A stretch of 64,000 bases of DNA from positions 11,144,241-11,208,240 of the forward strand of contig JABAKD010000028.1 in NCBI GenBank assembly GCA_012845835.1, given 5' to 3'. Below, one piece after another: positions 45,201-50,344 of this stretch (within the stretch, counting starts at the first letter, position 1; every line of letters starts with the position of its first letter). Both the position numbers and the translations under genes were made by a program. A model generated the notes under the pieces. It was not told the DNA's origin and searched no databases. It saw nothing but the letters and a program-made list of their open reading frames with translations. This DNA is from Undaria pinnatifida (Eukaryota; Sar; Phaeophyceae; Laminariales; Alariaceae).

Positions 45201-47687
45201 CCTGTACCTTTTTTTGGCGTGTTGTCCCGAGATGTGTGACGTTTTTTGTCCTTAGTGTCCCTAGGTTGACTTTTTTTTTTACCTCGATTTTTGACGCTTT
45301 CGCCCAAACGAACATTTGCAGACGGGGTACCAGTACCCCCCGTACCGTAGCAATGGCCTCACGCCCTGTACCTTTTTTTGGCGTGTTGTCCCGAGGTGTG
45401 TGACGTTTTTTGTCCCTAGGTTGAGTTTTTTTCACCTCGATTTTTGACGTTTTCGCCCAAACGAACATTTAGGGCGTTCTGTCGCTGTATTCGTTTGGCA
45501 TTTTATCCCGACTTTCGGCCTTTTGCCCCGCAATATCCGATGTTTCGTGTCGAAATCTGACGTTTTGTATCTAGTTCTGACGTTTTTTTCCCGCCGTTTT
45601 ACGTTTTTTTTCTAGGGTGGTTGTCGATTTCCCCCGACTTTGGTCAATTTTCCTCCTGCATTGTCGTATTTTGTATCGAAATCTGGCGTTTTATCCCGAC
45701 GTTTGTCGACTTCCCTTATCATACGTTTGGCGTTTTCCCCCAACGTTTGGCGTTTTTTTTTTCCCCGGATGGTTGTCGATTTACCCCGCGACTTTTGTCG
45801 TTTCCCCCATAAATTTTGACGTGTTGTGTCTCAATGCTTGACGTTTAACTGTCCTGACGTTTTGTATCGACGTGTGACGTTTTGTCCCCCGACGTTTGAC
45901 GATTTCCCGCCCGACCAAGTTAACGTTGTTTTGTCAGCGTTTGACGTTTTTCCTGGGTTACGTGGCGACGTTTGTCGTTTCGTCCCGACTTTTGCCGTTT
46001 TCCCCCGATGTTTTCCGCCCCCCCCCCCCCCCCCCCCCCCCCATAAACGCCGCCCACGGTGCTCCCTGCTCTACATGTGCCCGGCGACACCAGCTGGATA
46101 TGGAGACTGCCCCGATCAAACTCAGCTACCACGGGCAAAGTCACTACAACTCCGTGAGGGACCACTCCTTCCGGTACCCCCTCCAACCACGAAGGTATGG
46201 AAGTAACGGAACCGCGATTGCGATCAATCGGCGTCCTCCCTGCCCCCCCCCCCCCCCGTCCTCGTTTCGATCGAGCGGCGAGTGGCGTTCAACTCAACGA
46301 GCACCCCCCCCTAGACCATGTTTGTGCGGAGTGGAGAAGCTCAACTCCGTGCAAGGGAATTGACATGGCGTAATGTGCATACTGGTATGGCAAGGCACCC
46401 ACGAGGTAGTTTCACATAGTATCCCCATTGCTGCCTCGATGAAAGTGGCCACACCAGAAAACGGCAAAAATAGTTCGAAGCTGGCATCCGGTATGCAAGA
46501 AAGTACGCACAAGATGCGGAAGTCCGCCTCGCAAGCGGTTCTTATTAGGATGCAGCTCACCCTTCGCGCGACTCGCCGAGCACCTCACGGCGCTTTCGCG
46601 CTTGGTGCAAGCAATGTCTATCTGGTTGGTGAAAAGTCGACGTGCTCCGTCCCGGCATAGTGGGGATGCGAGGGTCTATGGTCATACGACCACGGCCATG
46701 CATGAAATGAGCACACGCCCTTCACGTTGCGTTTGTAGGAGGTTGATGGTGTCCACAGACGGCCAACCAGGAAGGAGACAAGAAAAACAAAAAGGTTTTA
46801 TGCAATATTTGGAACAAACTCAGTGAGCGCCCAATACGTCGGAGGTGTCTCTATTGGGAATAGGAAATAAAGAACAAGAGCTTTGTATTTGGCATGGCTC
46901 AGGAAAGGGGTGCGTGGTCAATGGTCAAATGACGAAGGCCAGCAACAAATGAGTATATAAGCCCCCCCCCCCCCCCCCCCCACGGCGCTTCGTGCCCGGT
47001 GCAAGTAATGCCCTCCTGGTTGTTGAAAACTCGACGTGCTTTGTCCAGGGTTTGAAGGGATTCGAGGGCCTATCGTCTGACAGACTACGGCCATGCATGA
47101 TACTGAGCCCCCCCGCCTCTTTGTCTCTCGCACGGCCTCCTATTTGTCACCCGTGTACCCGCCCATGTCCATGTATCAAACTTGTTTGGTTTGCGTATTA
47201 TAGATCGAAGGATATCCTTCGGTTACGGGAGGCGCAACACGCGCACACACCCCGCTCTTCCGCGGCAGCTCTAAGCAGACCAGGTGGCGGCGTTGCGGGA
47301 GGTAGACCACAATCAGCAGCAGCAGGGGCAGCGGCAGCGGGGGCAGCAGCAGCAGCAGCAGGAGGGGCGGCAGCAGCGGGGGGGGGGAAGGGGCAGGGCG
47401 CACGAAGTAGTGGAACGAAAGAGTCCCGCTTCGGAGGAAAAAAGGACCGGGGTGGCAGTGGTGGTGTCAGCACCAGGGAGGGGGGGGCGTCCGGAGGGAA
47501 CTCGAAGGGGGAGGGGAGATGGGGCGCAGGTAGCAGTGAGAGGGTTGGGGGTGGGGTGAAGGGGGGGATGGGGTCGGAGAGAGGGGGGGGTGGGGGCGGA
47601 GGGAGTGGGAGCGGTACTGGAAAAGGTTTTGCGGGCGCGGCGCTGAAGACCTTTTTTGGAGGCGTCTTCAATAGGGTCGCAACGTGA
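19706..47687 (+). CDS. OTUD5-like OTU deubiquitinase with two Tudor-knot-like modules; 11 exons
   Basis: Exons: 19706-21214, 31425-31571, 32146-33369, 34390-34467, 35247-35367, 36979-37175, 41031-41267, 42135-42265, 44009-44102, 46094-46194, 47204-47687. All ten introns are GT-AG and the phases agree at every junction, giving 4323 nt and 1440 residues. Residues about 479-545 and 943-1022 form two similar Tudor-knot/chromo-barrel-like modules, each with a W-R-x-A-E core. Residues about 1130-1270 form an OTU domain: DGNCLFRSVSHQIFGD carries Asp1150 and the nucleophile Cys1153, and SYHGQSHYNSV carries the catalytic His1263. The order of blocks matches the OTUD5 branch of OTU deubiquitinases, which remove ubiquitin from substrates. 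The Tudor-like modules may tether the enzyme to chromatin or methylated partners; this is inference. Linkers are Gly/Ala/Ser-rich. The start is the first in-frame ATG, but the frame is open back to 19562 and an upstream exon is possible. The 3' end is also uncertain because no AATAAA follows. Confidence 0.85.
21458..21546 (+). mobile_element. TTAA-bounded MITE in OTU intron 1
   Basis: TTAACCCCTTTGCAACTGG...GCTCTATAGGGGTTAA is the same family as 16533-16624. Confidence 0.72.
21587..21776 (+). repeat. Diverged tandem duplication, about 100-bp units
   Basis: GGCTGGGTGAAAGACAACTAAG and GGCTGGGTGTAAGTCACCTG open two units. Both contain CGCGTCG and AACGCACC...GATGCA or AAATGCA. Confidence 0.4.
21880..22085 (+). 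repeat. 5'-truncated SINE copy
   Basis: ATTCGATGAAAATCAACGAG, GGGATTGCTGAACCCTATGC and GACGGCTTGTCTAGAAG match the SINE body. The tRNA-like head is missing. An A-rich tail ends it. Confidence 0.7.
22205..22270 (+). repeat. Hairpin-ended repeat fragment
   Basis: CGTCAGCTGTGAGTTCGACG...GGGTCGATACTCATC, TTTGCAAGCTGCG: the terminal hairpin only. Confidence 0.65.
22669..22757 (+). mobile_element. Diverged TTAA-bounded MITE in OTU intron 1
   Basis: TTAACGTGTTCACAATTGG...GCTCTCAAGGGGTTAA. Its interior keeps GGAAACCC and GGGGGCTCT. Confidence 0.65.
22760..24800. other. Long intronic stretch with decayed repeats
   Basis: 23213-23345 resembles the AGAGATACAT...AATGCCAACCGC unit of the inverted-repeat arms. 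24100-24400 contains two diverged GGGTTTCGAAT/GGGTTCCGAAT segments. Open frames here are short and unrecognised. Confidence 0.35.
24805..25120 (-). repeat. Hairpin-ended repeat copy
   Basis: CACCGGTTACACGACTTACA, CACCCTGTTGACCC, CCTTAATGAGGACACACCC and GCTTGCAAAGATGAG...CTCACAGCTG in family order. Confidence 0.8.
25250..26195 (-). mobile_element. C-rich hairpin-ended element
   Basis: Three CACCGGTT-TACGACTTACAGG segments are joined by poly-C tracts (25250, 25710, 25905), followed by the body and a hairpin at 26135-26178. The tail is TGTATATTTTTTTTTTTG. Confidence 0.78.
26488..26565 (+). repeat. Short tandem repeat CAACACATTTTGCTC, about 20-bp unit
   Basis: About four diverged units, including AACCAACACATTTTGCTCG, AATCAACACATTTTGCTCA and AATCAACATA. 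Confidence 0.7.
26755..27125. repeat. Two opposed hairpin-ended repeat fragments
   Basis: The plus copy at 26755-26835 (CGTCAACTGTGAGTACGACC, TTTGCAAGCTGCG) faces a minus copy at 26925-27120 (TGTCCTGTTGACCC, CACGCAGCTTGCAACAG, CTCACAGCTGACG). Their outer sequences point away from each other, giving a head-to-head arrangement. Confidence 0.65.
27130..27840. other. No recognised gene
   Basis: A 162-codon minus-strand open frame (27114-27602) shows no recognisable family motif. No repeats were noticed. Confidence 0.3.
27845..27995 (+). repeat. Hairpin-ended repeat copy, 3' truncated
   Basis: AAAATACACTCCAGCTGTGA, GATCGAAGATTTCGTCGAAA, TTCGATCGCGAGTATCACTG and AAGGATATAGGTCGGCGACT. Confidence 0.75.
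28096..28207 (+). repeat. Tandem duplication, about 56-bp unit
   Basis: GTCAAGTCGCCAGCTAGTTAT...GGCTAGGTATTACTGTTAGT occurs twice in a row with small changes. Confidence 0.85.
28210..29430. other. No recognised gene; T-runs and GGGTTT repeats
   Basis: A GGGTTT hexamer patch (29041-29058), T runs (28686-28704, 28974-28987, 29273-29300) and short open frames without motifs. Confidence 0.3.
29440..30075. repeat. Degenerate GCACCGCGAAA minisatellite in OTU intron 1
   Basis: The word GCACC(G/A)CGAAA recurs at 11-13-base steps over more than 600 bp. Open frames in all readings (Thr-Lys-Ala-Pro-Arg on plus, Phe-Arg-Gly-Ala-Phe on minus) are products of the repeat. A shorter related array lies at 30455-30550. 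Confidence 0.85.
30147..30238 (+). mobile_element. Diverged TTAA-type MITE (TTGA ends)
   Basis: TTGACGCATTACAGCTGGAAACCC...GGGGCTCTAAAGGGGTTGA is the same family as 16533-16624 with both ends changed to TTGA. Confidence 0.62.
30455..30560 (+). repeat. Second GCACCGCGAAA-type minisatellite
   Basis: GTCGCGAAGGCACCGCGAAAG and related units, here drifting to CGCCGCGAAAG. Confidence 0.7.
30891..31198 (+). mobile_element. tRNA-derived SINE, copy 2, with poly-A tail
   Basis: A box 30903-30914 (TGGCGTATCAGG) and B box 30948-30958 (AGTTCGAATCC). The body matches copy 1 and ends in an A run at 31182-31198. It lies 230 bp upstream of OTU exon 2. Confidence 0.87.
31425..31571 (+). CDS. OTU gene exon 2: second half of Tudor-like module 1
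   Basis: The 49 codons begin IKKVLVGESDDEVTVRIVF and end ...DWKRLAPALSLTEE. Joined in phase 0 to exon 1 they give W-R-P-A-E-I-K-K-V, which aligns with W-R-H-A-E-V-V-D-V of module 2, and R-L-A-P aligns with R-F-A-P. The acceptor follows a C/T-rich tract with CCGTTCCCTCC-type repeats, and the donor is GTACGA. The similarity to the second module is the reason for linking it across the 10.2-kb intron. Confidence 0.8.
31732..31922. mobile_element. 191-bp MITE in OTU intron 2, TAAGGCGGT ends
   Basis: GGGGTCCCCTAATAAGGCGG at the left faces CCGCCTTATTGCCCCC at the right, with TA on both sides. It matches 38257-38452 along its length (CTACAGTACTCATGACCCGG). Confidence 0.75.
32047..32145 (+). repeat. 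ACCCT pentamer array abutting the exon 3 acceptor
   Basis: About 18 units of ACCCT with some GCCCT run to the ACCAG acceptor and supply its pyrimidine tract. Confidence 0.95.
32146..33369 (+). CDS. OTU gene exon 3: long disordered linker and start of Tudor-like module 2
   Basis: This is a 1224-bp exon in phase 0 at both ends. It encodes 408 residues, with glycine tracts from GGT-type repeats (32466-32567) and from a GGA repeat (33220-33262), and otherwise Ala/Ser/Gly-rich sequence expected to be disordered. The last 18 residues, VPVAGDRFDCLDYFVSSQ, resemble the end of exon 1 (LCLDIFVSR) and open module 2. An ACCCT pentamer array abuts the acceptor and a GGGGT pentamer array begins at the donor. 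Confidence 0.8.
33370..33436 (+). repeat. GGGGT pentamer array starting at the exon 3 donor
   Basis: The donor GTGGGG is itself the first unit, and about 13 units follow. Confidence 0.95.
33915..34050 (+). repeat. GTT/CTT/CTG trinucleotide and GTTGTGCT-rich tract
   Basis: GGTTGGGTTTGG and GTGTTGTGCC runs are followed by GCTGCTGTTGTTG and TTCTTGTTCTTG runs. It is intronic (intron 3). Confidence 0.8.
34390..34467 (+). CDS. OTU gene exon 4: core of Tudor-like module 2
   Basis: The 26 codons include KWRHAEVVDVRHGERGTEVL. The pattern W-x-x-A-x-V-x-D-V followed by a turn and E-V-L-V-H-Y (completed by exon 5) is typical of Tudor-knot and chromo-barrel folds. Acceptor GCAG, donor GTGAGA, phase 0 at both ends. 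Confidence 0.82.
34505..34556. repeat. CCG/CGG inverted run
   Basis: CCGCCGCCACCGCCGCCG is followed by GGTGGCGGCGGCGGC, able to fold back on itself. Intron 4. Confidence 0.8.
35130..35246 (+). repeat. TGTCA/TCGTG pentamer array abutting the exon 5 acceptor
   Basis: Units such as TGTCA, TGTCG, TCGTG and TTGTC recur at 5-base steps up to CATGTCAG. Confidence 0.85.
35247..35367 (+). CDS. OTU gene exon 5: end of Tudor-like module 2
   Basis: This exon encodes VHYMRWSPKWDRWVSLSL and then E-A-E-R-F-A-P-Y-Q. The V-H-Y-x-x-W-x-x-x-W-D-x-W-V pattern is a hallmark of Tudor-knot/chromo-barrel domains, with aromatic cage positions retained. It ends in phase 1 at donor GTGGGT. A TGTCA-type pentamer array abuts its acceptor. 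A decayed copy of the exon lies about 90 bp downstream. Confidence 0.85.
35368..35455 (+). repeat. Degenerate GGTTAGGG/GGGGTT interstitial repeat
   Basis: TTACGGTTAGGGTTGGGGTTG and related words lie between exon 5 and its decayed copy. A second patch with GGGGTTATAGGGTTGGGGG lies at 35618-35665. Confidence 0.75.
35460..35575 (+). pseudogene. Decayed tandem copy of OTU gene exon 5
   Basis: The sequence matches 35255-35370 closely, starting at the Trp codon of the RWSPKWDRWVSL segment. A 2-base insertion (GTTAAAAGC against GTTAAGC) breaks the frame after W-V-S-L, and there are several point changes. A TTTTAG acceptor-like end precedes it, but the original donor GCAG|GTGGGT has changed to GGAG|ATGGGT. 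It is therefore probably not a usable exon. It lies within intron 5. Confidence 0.85.
36420..36670 (+). repeat. Dispersed repeat with a protein-like frame
   Basis: It is the reverse complement of about 58505-58770. Both give similar peptides around KGLSxDDVxVSRDTV, so the ancestor may have been coding. The family is not recognised. It lies in intron 5. Confidence 0.65.
36979..37175 (+). CDS. OTU gene exon 6: Ser/Gly-rich linker
   Basis: The acceptor AACAG restores frame from phase 1, and the exon ends in phase 0 at GTGAGC. Its 66 codons encode a Ser/Gly-rich linker (SLGSSGGGSGRAGSTGYGGG). No domain is recognised. Support comes from phase agreement on both sides and a composition like the other linkers. 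Confidence 0.68.
38257..38452. mobile_element. 196-bp CAG...CTG MITE with TA duplication
   Basis: CAGCACTAGAGGTCCCCCC faces GGGGTACCCTTACTG, flanked by TA (38255-38256 and 38453-38454), with TAAGGCGGT repeats inside both ends. It is the better-preserved relative of 31732-31922. Intron 6. Confidence 0.82.
38701..39723. mobile_element. 1023-bp pogo-like element, perfect 25-bp inverted ends
   Basis: CAGTAGGTGGCCCTGTATAG... at the left is exactly complementary to the right end, with TA on both sides (38699-38700, 39724-39725). Many TAGTGGCA repeats lie just inside each end (38720-38835 and 39555-39715), as for transposase-binding sub-terminal repeats. The interior open frame 38924-39172 has no recognised transposase motif. 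Intron 6. Confidence 0.85.
39885..39982 (+). mobile_element. TTAA-type MITE, right end decayed
   Basis: TTAACGCCTTGTACAACTGG, GGAAACCCTTTTTTGG and GGGGCTCTATAAGGGG; the final TTAA is lost. Intron 6. Confidence 0.65.
40030..40252 (-). repeat. Hairpin-ended repeat copy in intron 6
   Basis: AGTTTCCATGCACGGATTG, CGATGTTGACCCTGG, AGTCGCCGACCTATATCCTT and GCTTGCAAAGATGAG...CTCACAGCTG. It is the only full copy found inside the OTU gene past exon 2. Confidence 0.78.
40320..40660 (+). repeat. GATCTAGAT-type minisatellite, about 36-40-bp units
   Basis: AAAATGCACACATTGGACAG followed by ATTACGATCTAGAT recurs about eight times with drift. It continues as GATCATCTAGATCG words to 40745. Confidence 0.85.
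41031..41267 (+). CDS. OTU gene exon 7: OTU N-terminal helix and catalytic Cys
   Basis: After a basic Gly/Ser linker the exon reads SVFRDAMRRKGLSVVDVEPD and then GNCLFRSVSHQIFGD. Asp (codon 41202-41204) and Cys (codon 41211-41213) are the expected oxyanion-side acid and nucleophile of OTU proteases. It is phase 0 at both ends, acceptor ACAG and donor CAG|GTGGGA. Confidence 0.93.
41338..41450 (+). repeat. Dispersed repeat R2 (CATGGCCGTAGTC family)
   Basis: GCATGGCCGTAGTCATGTGG, CCCTCGCATCCCTACAC, CGGGACGGAGCATGTCGGG and TTTTCACCAGGCAGGCATTG. Shared with 46367-46715, 46980-47110, 50345-50465, 59120-59240 and 61000-61340. Intron 7. Confidence 0.8.
41895..41930 (+). repeat. CTG trinucleotide run
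   Basis: About ten CTG units then GTTGTTG, in intron 7. Confidence 0.95.
42062..42107 (+). repeat. 23-bp tandem duplication upstream of the exon 8 acceptor
   Basis: CTTGCTCAATTGTTTTATAC occurs twice, ending about 30 bases before the acceptor. It could duplicate the branch region. Confidence 0.85.
42135..42265 (+). CDS. OTU gene exon 8: OTU middle region
   Basis: The exon encodes VRKACVDHMSKHTARFGVFV and then T-E-D-F-N-D-Y-L-Y-R and W-G-D-D-L-E-I-R. The block VRK-C-DH(or Y)M-K...F..FVTEDF..Y is the OTUD5 pattern. It ends in phase 2 at donor CAG|GTGGGC. Confidence 0.93.
42290..43290. other. Intron 8 without recognised elements
   Basis: GTT run at 42298-42360, then sequence without noticeable homology. 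T run at 43257-43272. Confidence 0.35.
43291..43917 (-). repeat. Head-to-tail array of about eight TTAA-type MITE units
   Basis: TACTAATTCCAAGTAATTTG followed by GGGTTTCCAGTTGTAAAGG and AGAGCCCCC recurs at about 43308, 43396, 43489, 43558, 43646, 43720, 43777 and 43861. Well-kept junctions read GGCGTTAACCTTTTTAGAG, so neighbouring units share one TTAA. Intron 8, ending 91 bp before exon 9. Confidence 0.9.
44009..44102 (+). CDS. OTU gene exon 9: OTU strand region
   Basis: The acceptor CCAG completes an Arg codon from exon 8 and gives R-ALEELFDRPIEIYSSEGEDL, then ...MKIDFDASG. A-x-E-x-x-x-R-P-I/V-E-I/V-Y is a conserved OTU segment. It ends in phase 0 at donor GTGAGC, close to a GGGGT array. 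Confidence 0.9.
44161..44208 (+). repeat. GGGGT pentamer array near the exon 9 donor
   Basis: About eight GGGGT units begin 58 bases after the donor. Confidence 0.93.
44220..44350 (+). repeat. GACGTTTTGTCCCGA-type degenerate repeat, left block
   Basis: GACGTTTTGTCCCGATGATTG, GACGATTTGCCCCCGATG and CCCGACGTTTTGAC recur at about 20-35-base steps. It continues in the same intron at 45470-46015. Confidence 0.75.
44675..44725 (+). repeat. GGTTAGGG interstitial telomere-like repeat
   Basis: GGGGTTAGGGTTAGGGTTAG, then GTGAGGGTTAGGG. Four TTAGGG units, two of them contiguous. Confidence 0.85.
44900..44990 (-). mobile_element. Single TTAA-type MITE in intron 9
   Basis: TTAACCCCTTTAGAGCCCCC...GGTTTCCAGTTGGAAAGGCG, ending TTAC. 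Same orientation as the 43291-43917 array. Confidence 0.75.
45155..45475 (+). repeat. Tandem duplication, about 160-bp unit
   Basis: GGGGTACCAG...CCCCCCGTACCGTAGCAATGG, CCTGTACCTTTTTTTGGCG, GACGTTTTTTGTCC and CGCCCAAACGAACATTT occur twice, with the second copy slightly shorter. Confidence 0.88.
45470..46015 (+). repeat. GACGTTT(T)GTCCC-type degenerate repeat, right block
   Basis: More than 15 drifted units (TCTGACGTTTTGTATC, CCCGACGTTTGTCGA, GGCGTTTTCCCCC), ending in a C run (46018-46042) before exon 10. Confidence 0.82.
46094..46194 (+). CDS. OTU gene exon 10: OTU catalytic His
   Basis: The exon encodes METAPIKLSYHGQSHYNSVR and then DHSFRYPLQPR. His in HYNSV (codon 46142-46144) is the catalytic histidine expected in OTUD5-type enzymes. 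Acceptor CCAG, donor AAG|GTATGG, ending in phase 2. Confidence 0.93.
46367..46715 (-). repeat. Long R2 repeat copy in intron 10
   Basis: It is the reverse complement of 61000-61340 over about 340 bp, from GTGGCCACACCAGA-type sequence to ACGACCACGGCCATGCATGA. Confidence 0.83.
46980..47110 (-). repeat. Short R2 repeat copy in intron 10
   Basis: CGGTGCAAGTAATGCCCTCC, GTTGAAAACTCGACGTGC and ACTACGGCCATGCATGATAC, preceded by a C run at 46963-46981. Confidence 0.8.
47204..47687 (+). CDS. OTU gene exon 11: Ala/Gly-rich C-terminal tail
   Basis: The acceptor ATAG restores frame and gives R-SKDILRLREAQHAHTPR, followed by poly-Ala and Gly/Ser-rich tracts, then KGFAGAALKTFFGGVFNR and a TGA at 47685-47687. 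The first helix-like stretch and the last 20 residues look like real protein. The tail could instead be shortened by splicing inside the GC-rich part. A good donor-like GGTGAGCG lies just past the stop at 47699. Confidence 0.62.
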
Positions 47688-47699
47688 TTATTGGTGATG

Positions 47700-48070
47700 G
47701 TGAGCGTAGGGTAGGATATGGTATAATATGGTATGATATCATATGGTGTGGTGTGGTGTGGTACATGGTACGGTGCGGCATGGTATGGTATGATATGGTA
47801 CATTGTACTGTCGGTATGGTACGGTACGATGCTGTACATGGTATGGCACGGTATGGTACGGTCCATGATACGGTATGGTACTGTGCGGTACGGTACGGTA
47901 CGGTACTATGCTGTACATGGTATGGTACGGCATGGTACGGCCCATGGTACTGTACGGTACTGTGCGGTACGATTCGATTCTGTACATGGTATGGTACGGT
48001 ATGGTGCGGTGCTGCACGGCATGGTACGGTGTGGAACGATGTGGTACGATAGGGTACGATATGGTACGGA
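47700..48070 (+). repeat. GGTAC/GGTAT pentamer array
   Basis: About 70 drifted pentamers after the last OTU exon. The peptide frames it creates on both strands are repeat products. Confidence 0.93.
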
Positions 48071-48103
48071 ACAGAGTTAAAGTTGAGTAAAAGGCCAGGG
48101 TCG

Positions 48104-48174
48104 GGACGACCCCCTCAATCGAACCGCGATGGGCGAGGAATCGGGATGGCGGTTTGCAGTGGCGGCAGCGGCGG
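48104..48174 (+). other. Possible small exon between two pentamer arrays
   Basis: Between the GGTAC arrays, a GGCCAG acceptor-like end is followed by about 70 open bases encoding GSGRPPQSNRDGRGIGMAVC and more Gly/Ser, then a GGCG|GTATGG donor-like junction. Composition resembles the OTU linkers. It may be an alternative 3' exon of the OTU gene, or chance. Confidence 0.22.
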
Positions 48175-48275
48175 TATGGTACCATACGGTAGTATACGGT
48201 ATGGTACGGTATGATGCCGTATGGTATGGTACGGTACGGTACGGTACGGTACCGTACGGTATGGAGCGGCGGCGC
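48175..48275 (+). repeat. Second GGTAC/GGTAT array
   Basis: Seven contiguous GGTAC units at 48228-48262 within a longer drifted tract. It resumes after a 100-bp non-repeat gap. Confidence 0.93.
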
Positions 48276-48509
48276 AGAGGAGGCGTGTGTATTTGTTTGG
48301 TGGGAATAGCTTGCGGTCTTTGACTTTGCGAGCAGCAGCGTTCGAATGTATGGATGGGGGACGGGTATAGTACTGAGTTGTAGCAGAGTGTGTCGCTTTT
48401 TGTTTTTGTTTTGTCCTCATTTTTGTTTCATTTGTTGCGGTTGCTGCTGCTATTTTCTGTGTTTGTGTGCTGTATGTGTGAGCATTTCGTCGCGCGGGGT
48501 AGCGTTTTT

Positions 48510-48840
48510 TTCGATGACTCGATCGGTTGATTTATTGATTCCTTGATTCATTGATTCCTTGATTTGACTCATTGATTCATTGATCCATTGATCGACTCAT
48601 TGACGATCGATCGATTCATTGTTTTTTTTTCCGTTGGTTGATTTGTTAGCTCTTTAGTTGATTGACTGACTGATTTGATGGATCGCGTGATCGATTGATC
48701 GATTTTTGATCGATTGATTGACTGATTGGTTCATCGATTGATTTTGTTAGCTCATCAGGCGATGGACTAATTGATCGGTTGATTGGTTGAGTGATACCTC
48801 GATCGATCCGTTGATTGATGGATTGATTGGTTGACTTCAC
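48510..48840 (+). repeat. GATT/GATC-rich tetramer-like tract
   Basis: TTGATTGATTGACTGACTG-type words with many ATCGATCG palindromes. Confidence 0.85.
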
Positions 48841-48844
48841 CCCG

Positions 48845-49400
48845 GTCGTGGCTCGCTCTGGCCGCATTTTGTTAACTGCTAGTAGACCCTCGGAGGGGGA
48901 ATGGCTGAAGAGGTGTTCCGCGTGTACTCTATAAGCAGCTGTAGTTTCTGCAAAATCAACTCGATACTTTTGTACTGATGAGTCCGTATTCCAATATCGC
49001 GACTGCTCACTGCCGCTGGGTAGGGGGCGCGGAGGCTGCTGCTCTGTGTAACACACTGCTGTATCTCGCTGCGTACAATACTGCTGTATCATACCTAAAC
49101 TATTGGTATTTTGGTGTAAGTATTTCGGTAGGTGGCATTGGTGAGAAAAGAAAAGACACGTCGGCAGTTTTTTCCCCGACAAACCAGGGCACGTACATAT
49201 ATCATAGTTTATGTGGACATACCATACGTTATAGGTGGGATTAGTGCGGGCCGCGAATTGAACGGGGTGGCGGCGGTTTTTTGTTTTTGTGTTTTTGCGA
49301 GAATTATGTTCCGAATCTCGCGCTCTCGCGCGTCCCCCCCCGCCCCCCCCGATGTACAAGTTTGGCGCACGACTGCTCGCCACGGGCTGTGTTCCCGCGA
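48845..49400. other. No recognised gene
   Basis: Short open frames lack motifs. Confidence 0.3.
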
Positions 49401-50330
49401 TGAGATGAGTTTAGATATCTATTTTCTGTGCCTTTTTTTTGTTTTGCACGATGAGATTAAAGATATATCGGTGCAATTCACGGTCATCACAGTTGGGAAC
49501 CCCCCTTGCCCCTCCCAGGTGTTGGCTCTTTGTATGCGTTCGTAGGGACCCGAAAGAGTAAGATGGAATAGGGGGGTGGATGTAATAGTTGGGCGCAGCG
49601 CTGCATGCCACTTATTCGCTTTTTGTGCACGATGAGGGTACATGTCTATCGGTGCCCTTTTTCTTTTCGCGCGATCATACTAGATCCCTGCCGTTTTTGC
49701 GCAACTATTTTTTATTTGTCTCTCGGTGCAGTCTGTACGGCAATCGCATGCGGTAACATCCACCGCAACAGTTGCTCTCGTGCGCGCTGTATCGCGCACG
49801 GGGACGTAAAAGGGGAACTGGGGATGGGAGGGGTCCGCTGCGCCACTACGTGCCTCTTTGCGCGATGGTATTAGATGCACGGGATGACATTTTAGCTATG
49901 ACATCTGTGCCTTTTTTGCGCGGTTTTATTAGACATGTCTTACGTGTACACTCCGTACGGTAGTCGGCGATAAGATCCTGCCCCTCCCCCTCCCCCACGC
50001 CGAGTTTTATGCGTTCATAGGGACCCGAGAAGGGTAAGCGGATGGCGGGGTGATGTAGAATGTAGATGTAGTTAGTTTCGCGCACTGCTGCTGCTGCTGC
50101 TGCTGCCACTGCTTTTTGTTCCATGATGCGATTAGATATCGATCGGTGCGCTCTATGCGGTACTCGCCGACAGGACCCCCCCCCCCCCCCCCCCGAGTTG
50201 CTCTTGTATGAGTTGTATGCGCTCACAGGGACCCGGAATCAGAAAACGGGATGGACTCTCTTGTATGCGTTGTATGCGCGTAGAGGGGCCCGGAATAAGA
50301 AAAGGGGATGGAGAGTACCTGGGTTGTGGT
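49400..50330 (+). repeat. Diverged satellite-like units, about 250-300 bp
   Basis: ATGCGTTCGTAGGGACCCGA, ATGCGTTCATAGGGACCCGA, ATGCGCTCACAGGGACCCGG and ATGCGCGTAGAGGGGCCCGG mark successive units at about 49535, 50010, 50217 and 50272. GATGAGATTA/GATGCGATTAGATAT words recur between them. Confidence 0.65.
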
Positions 50331-50344
50331 GGTGGTGGGGGAGG

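Noticed and set aside
47198-48185. Minus-strand Pro-rich and Tyr/His-rich open frames
   Set aside because: They are the complement of the Gly/Ala-rich exon 11 and of the GGTAC array.
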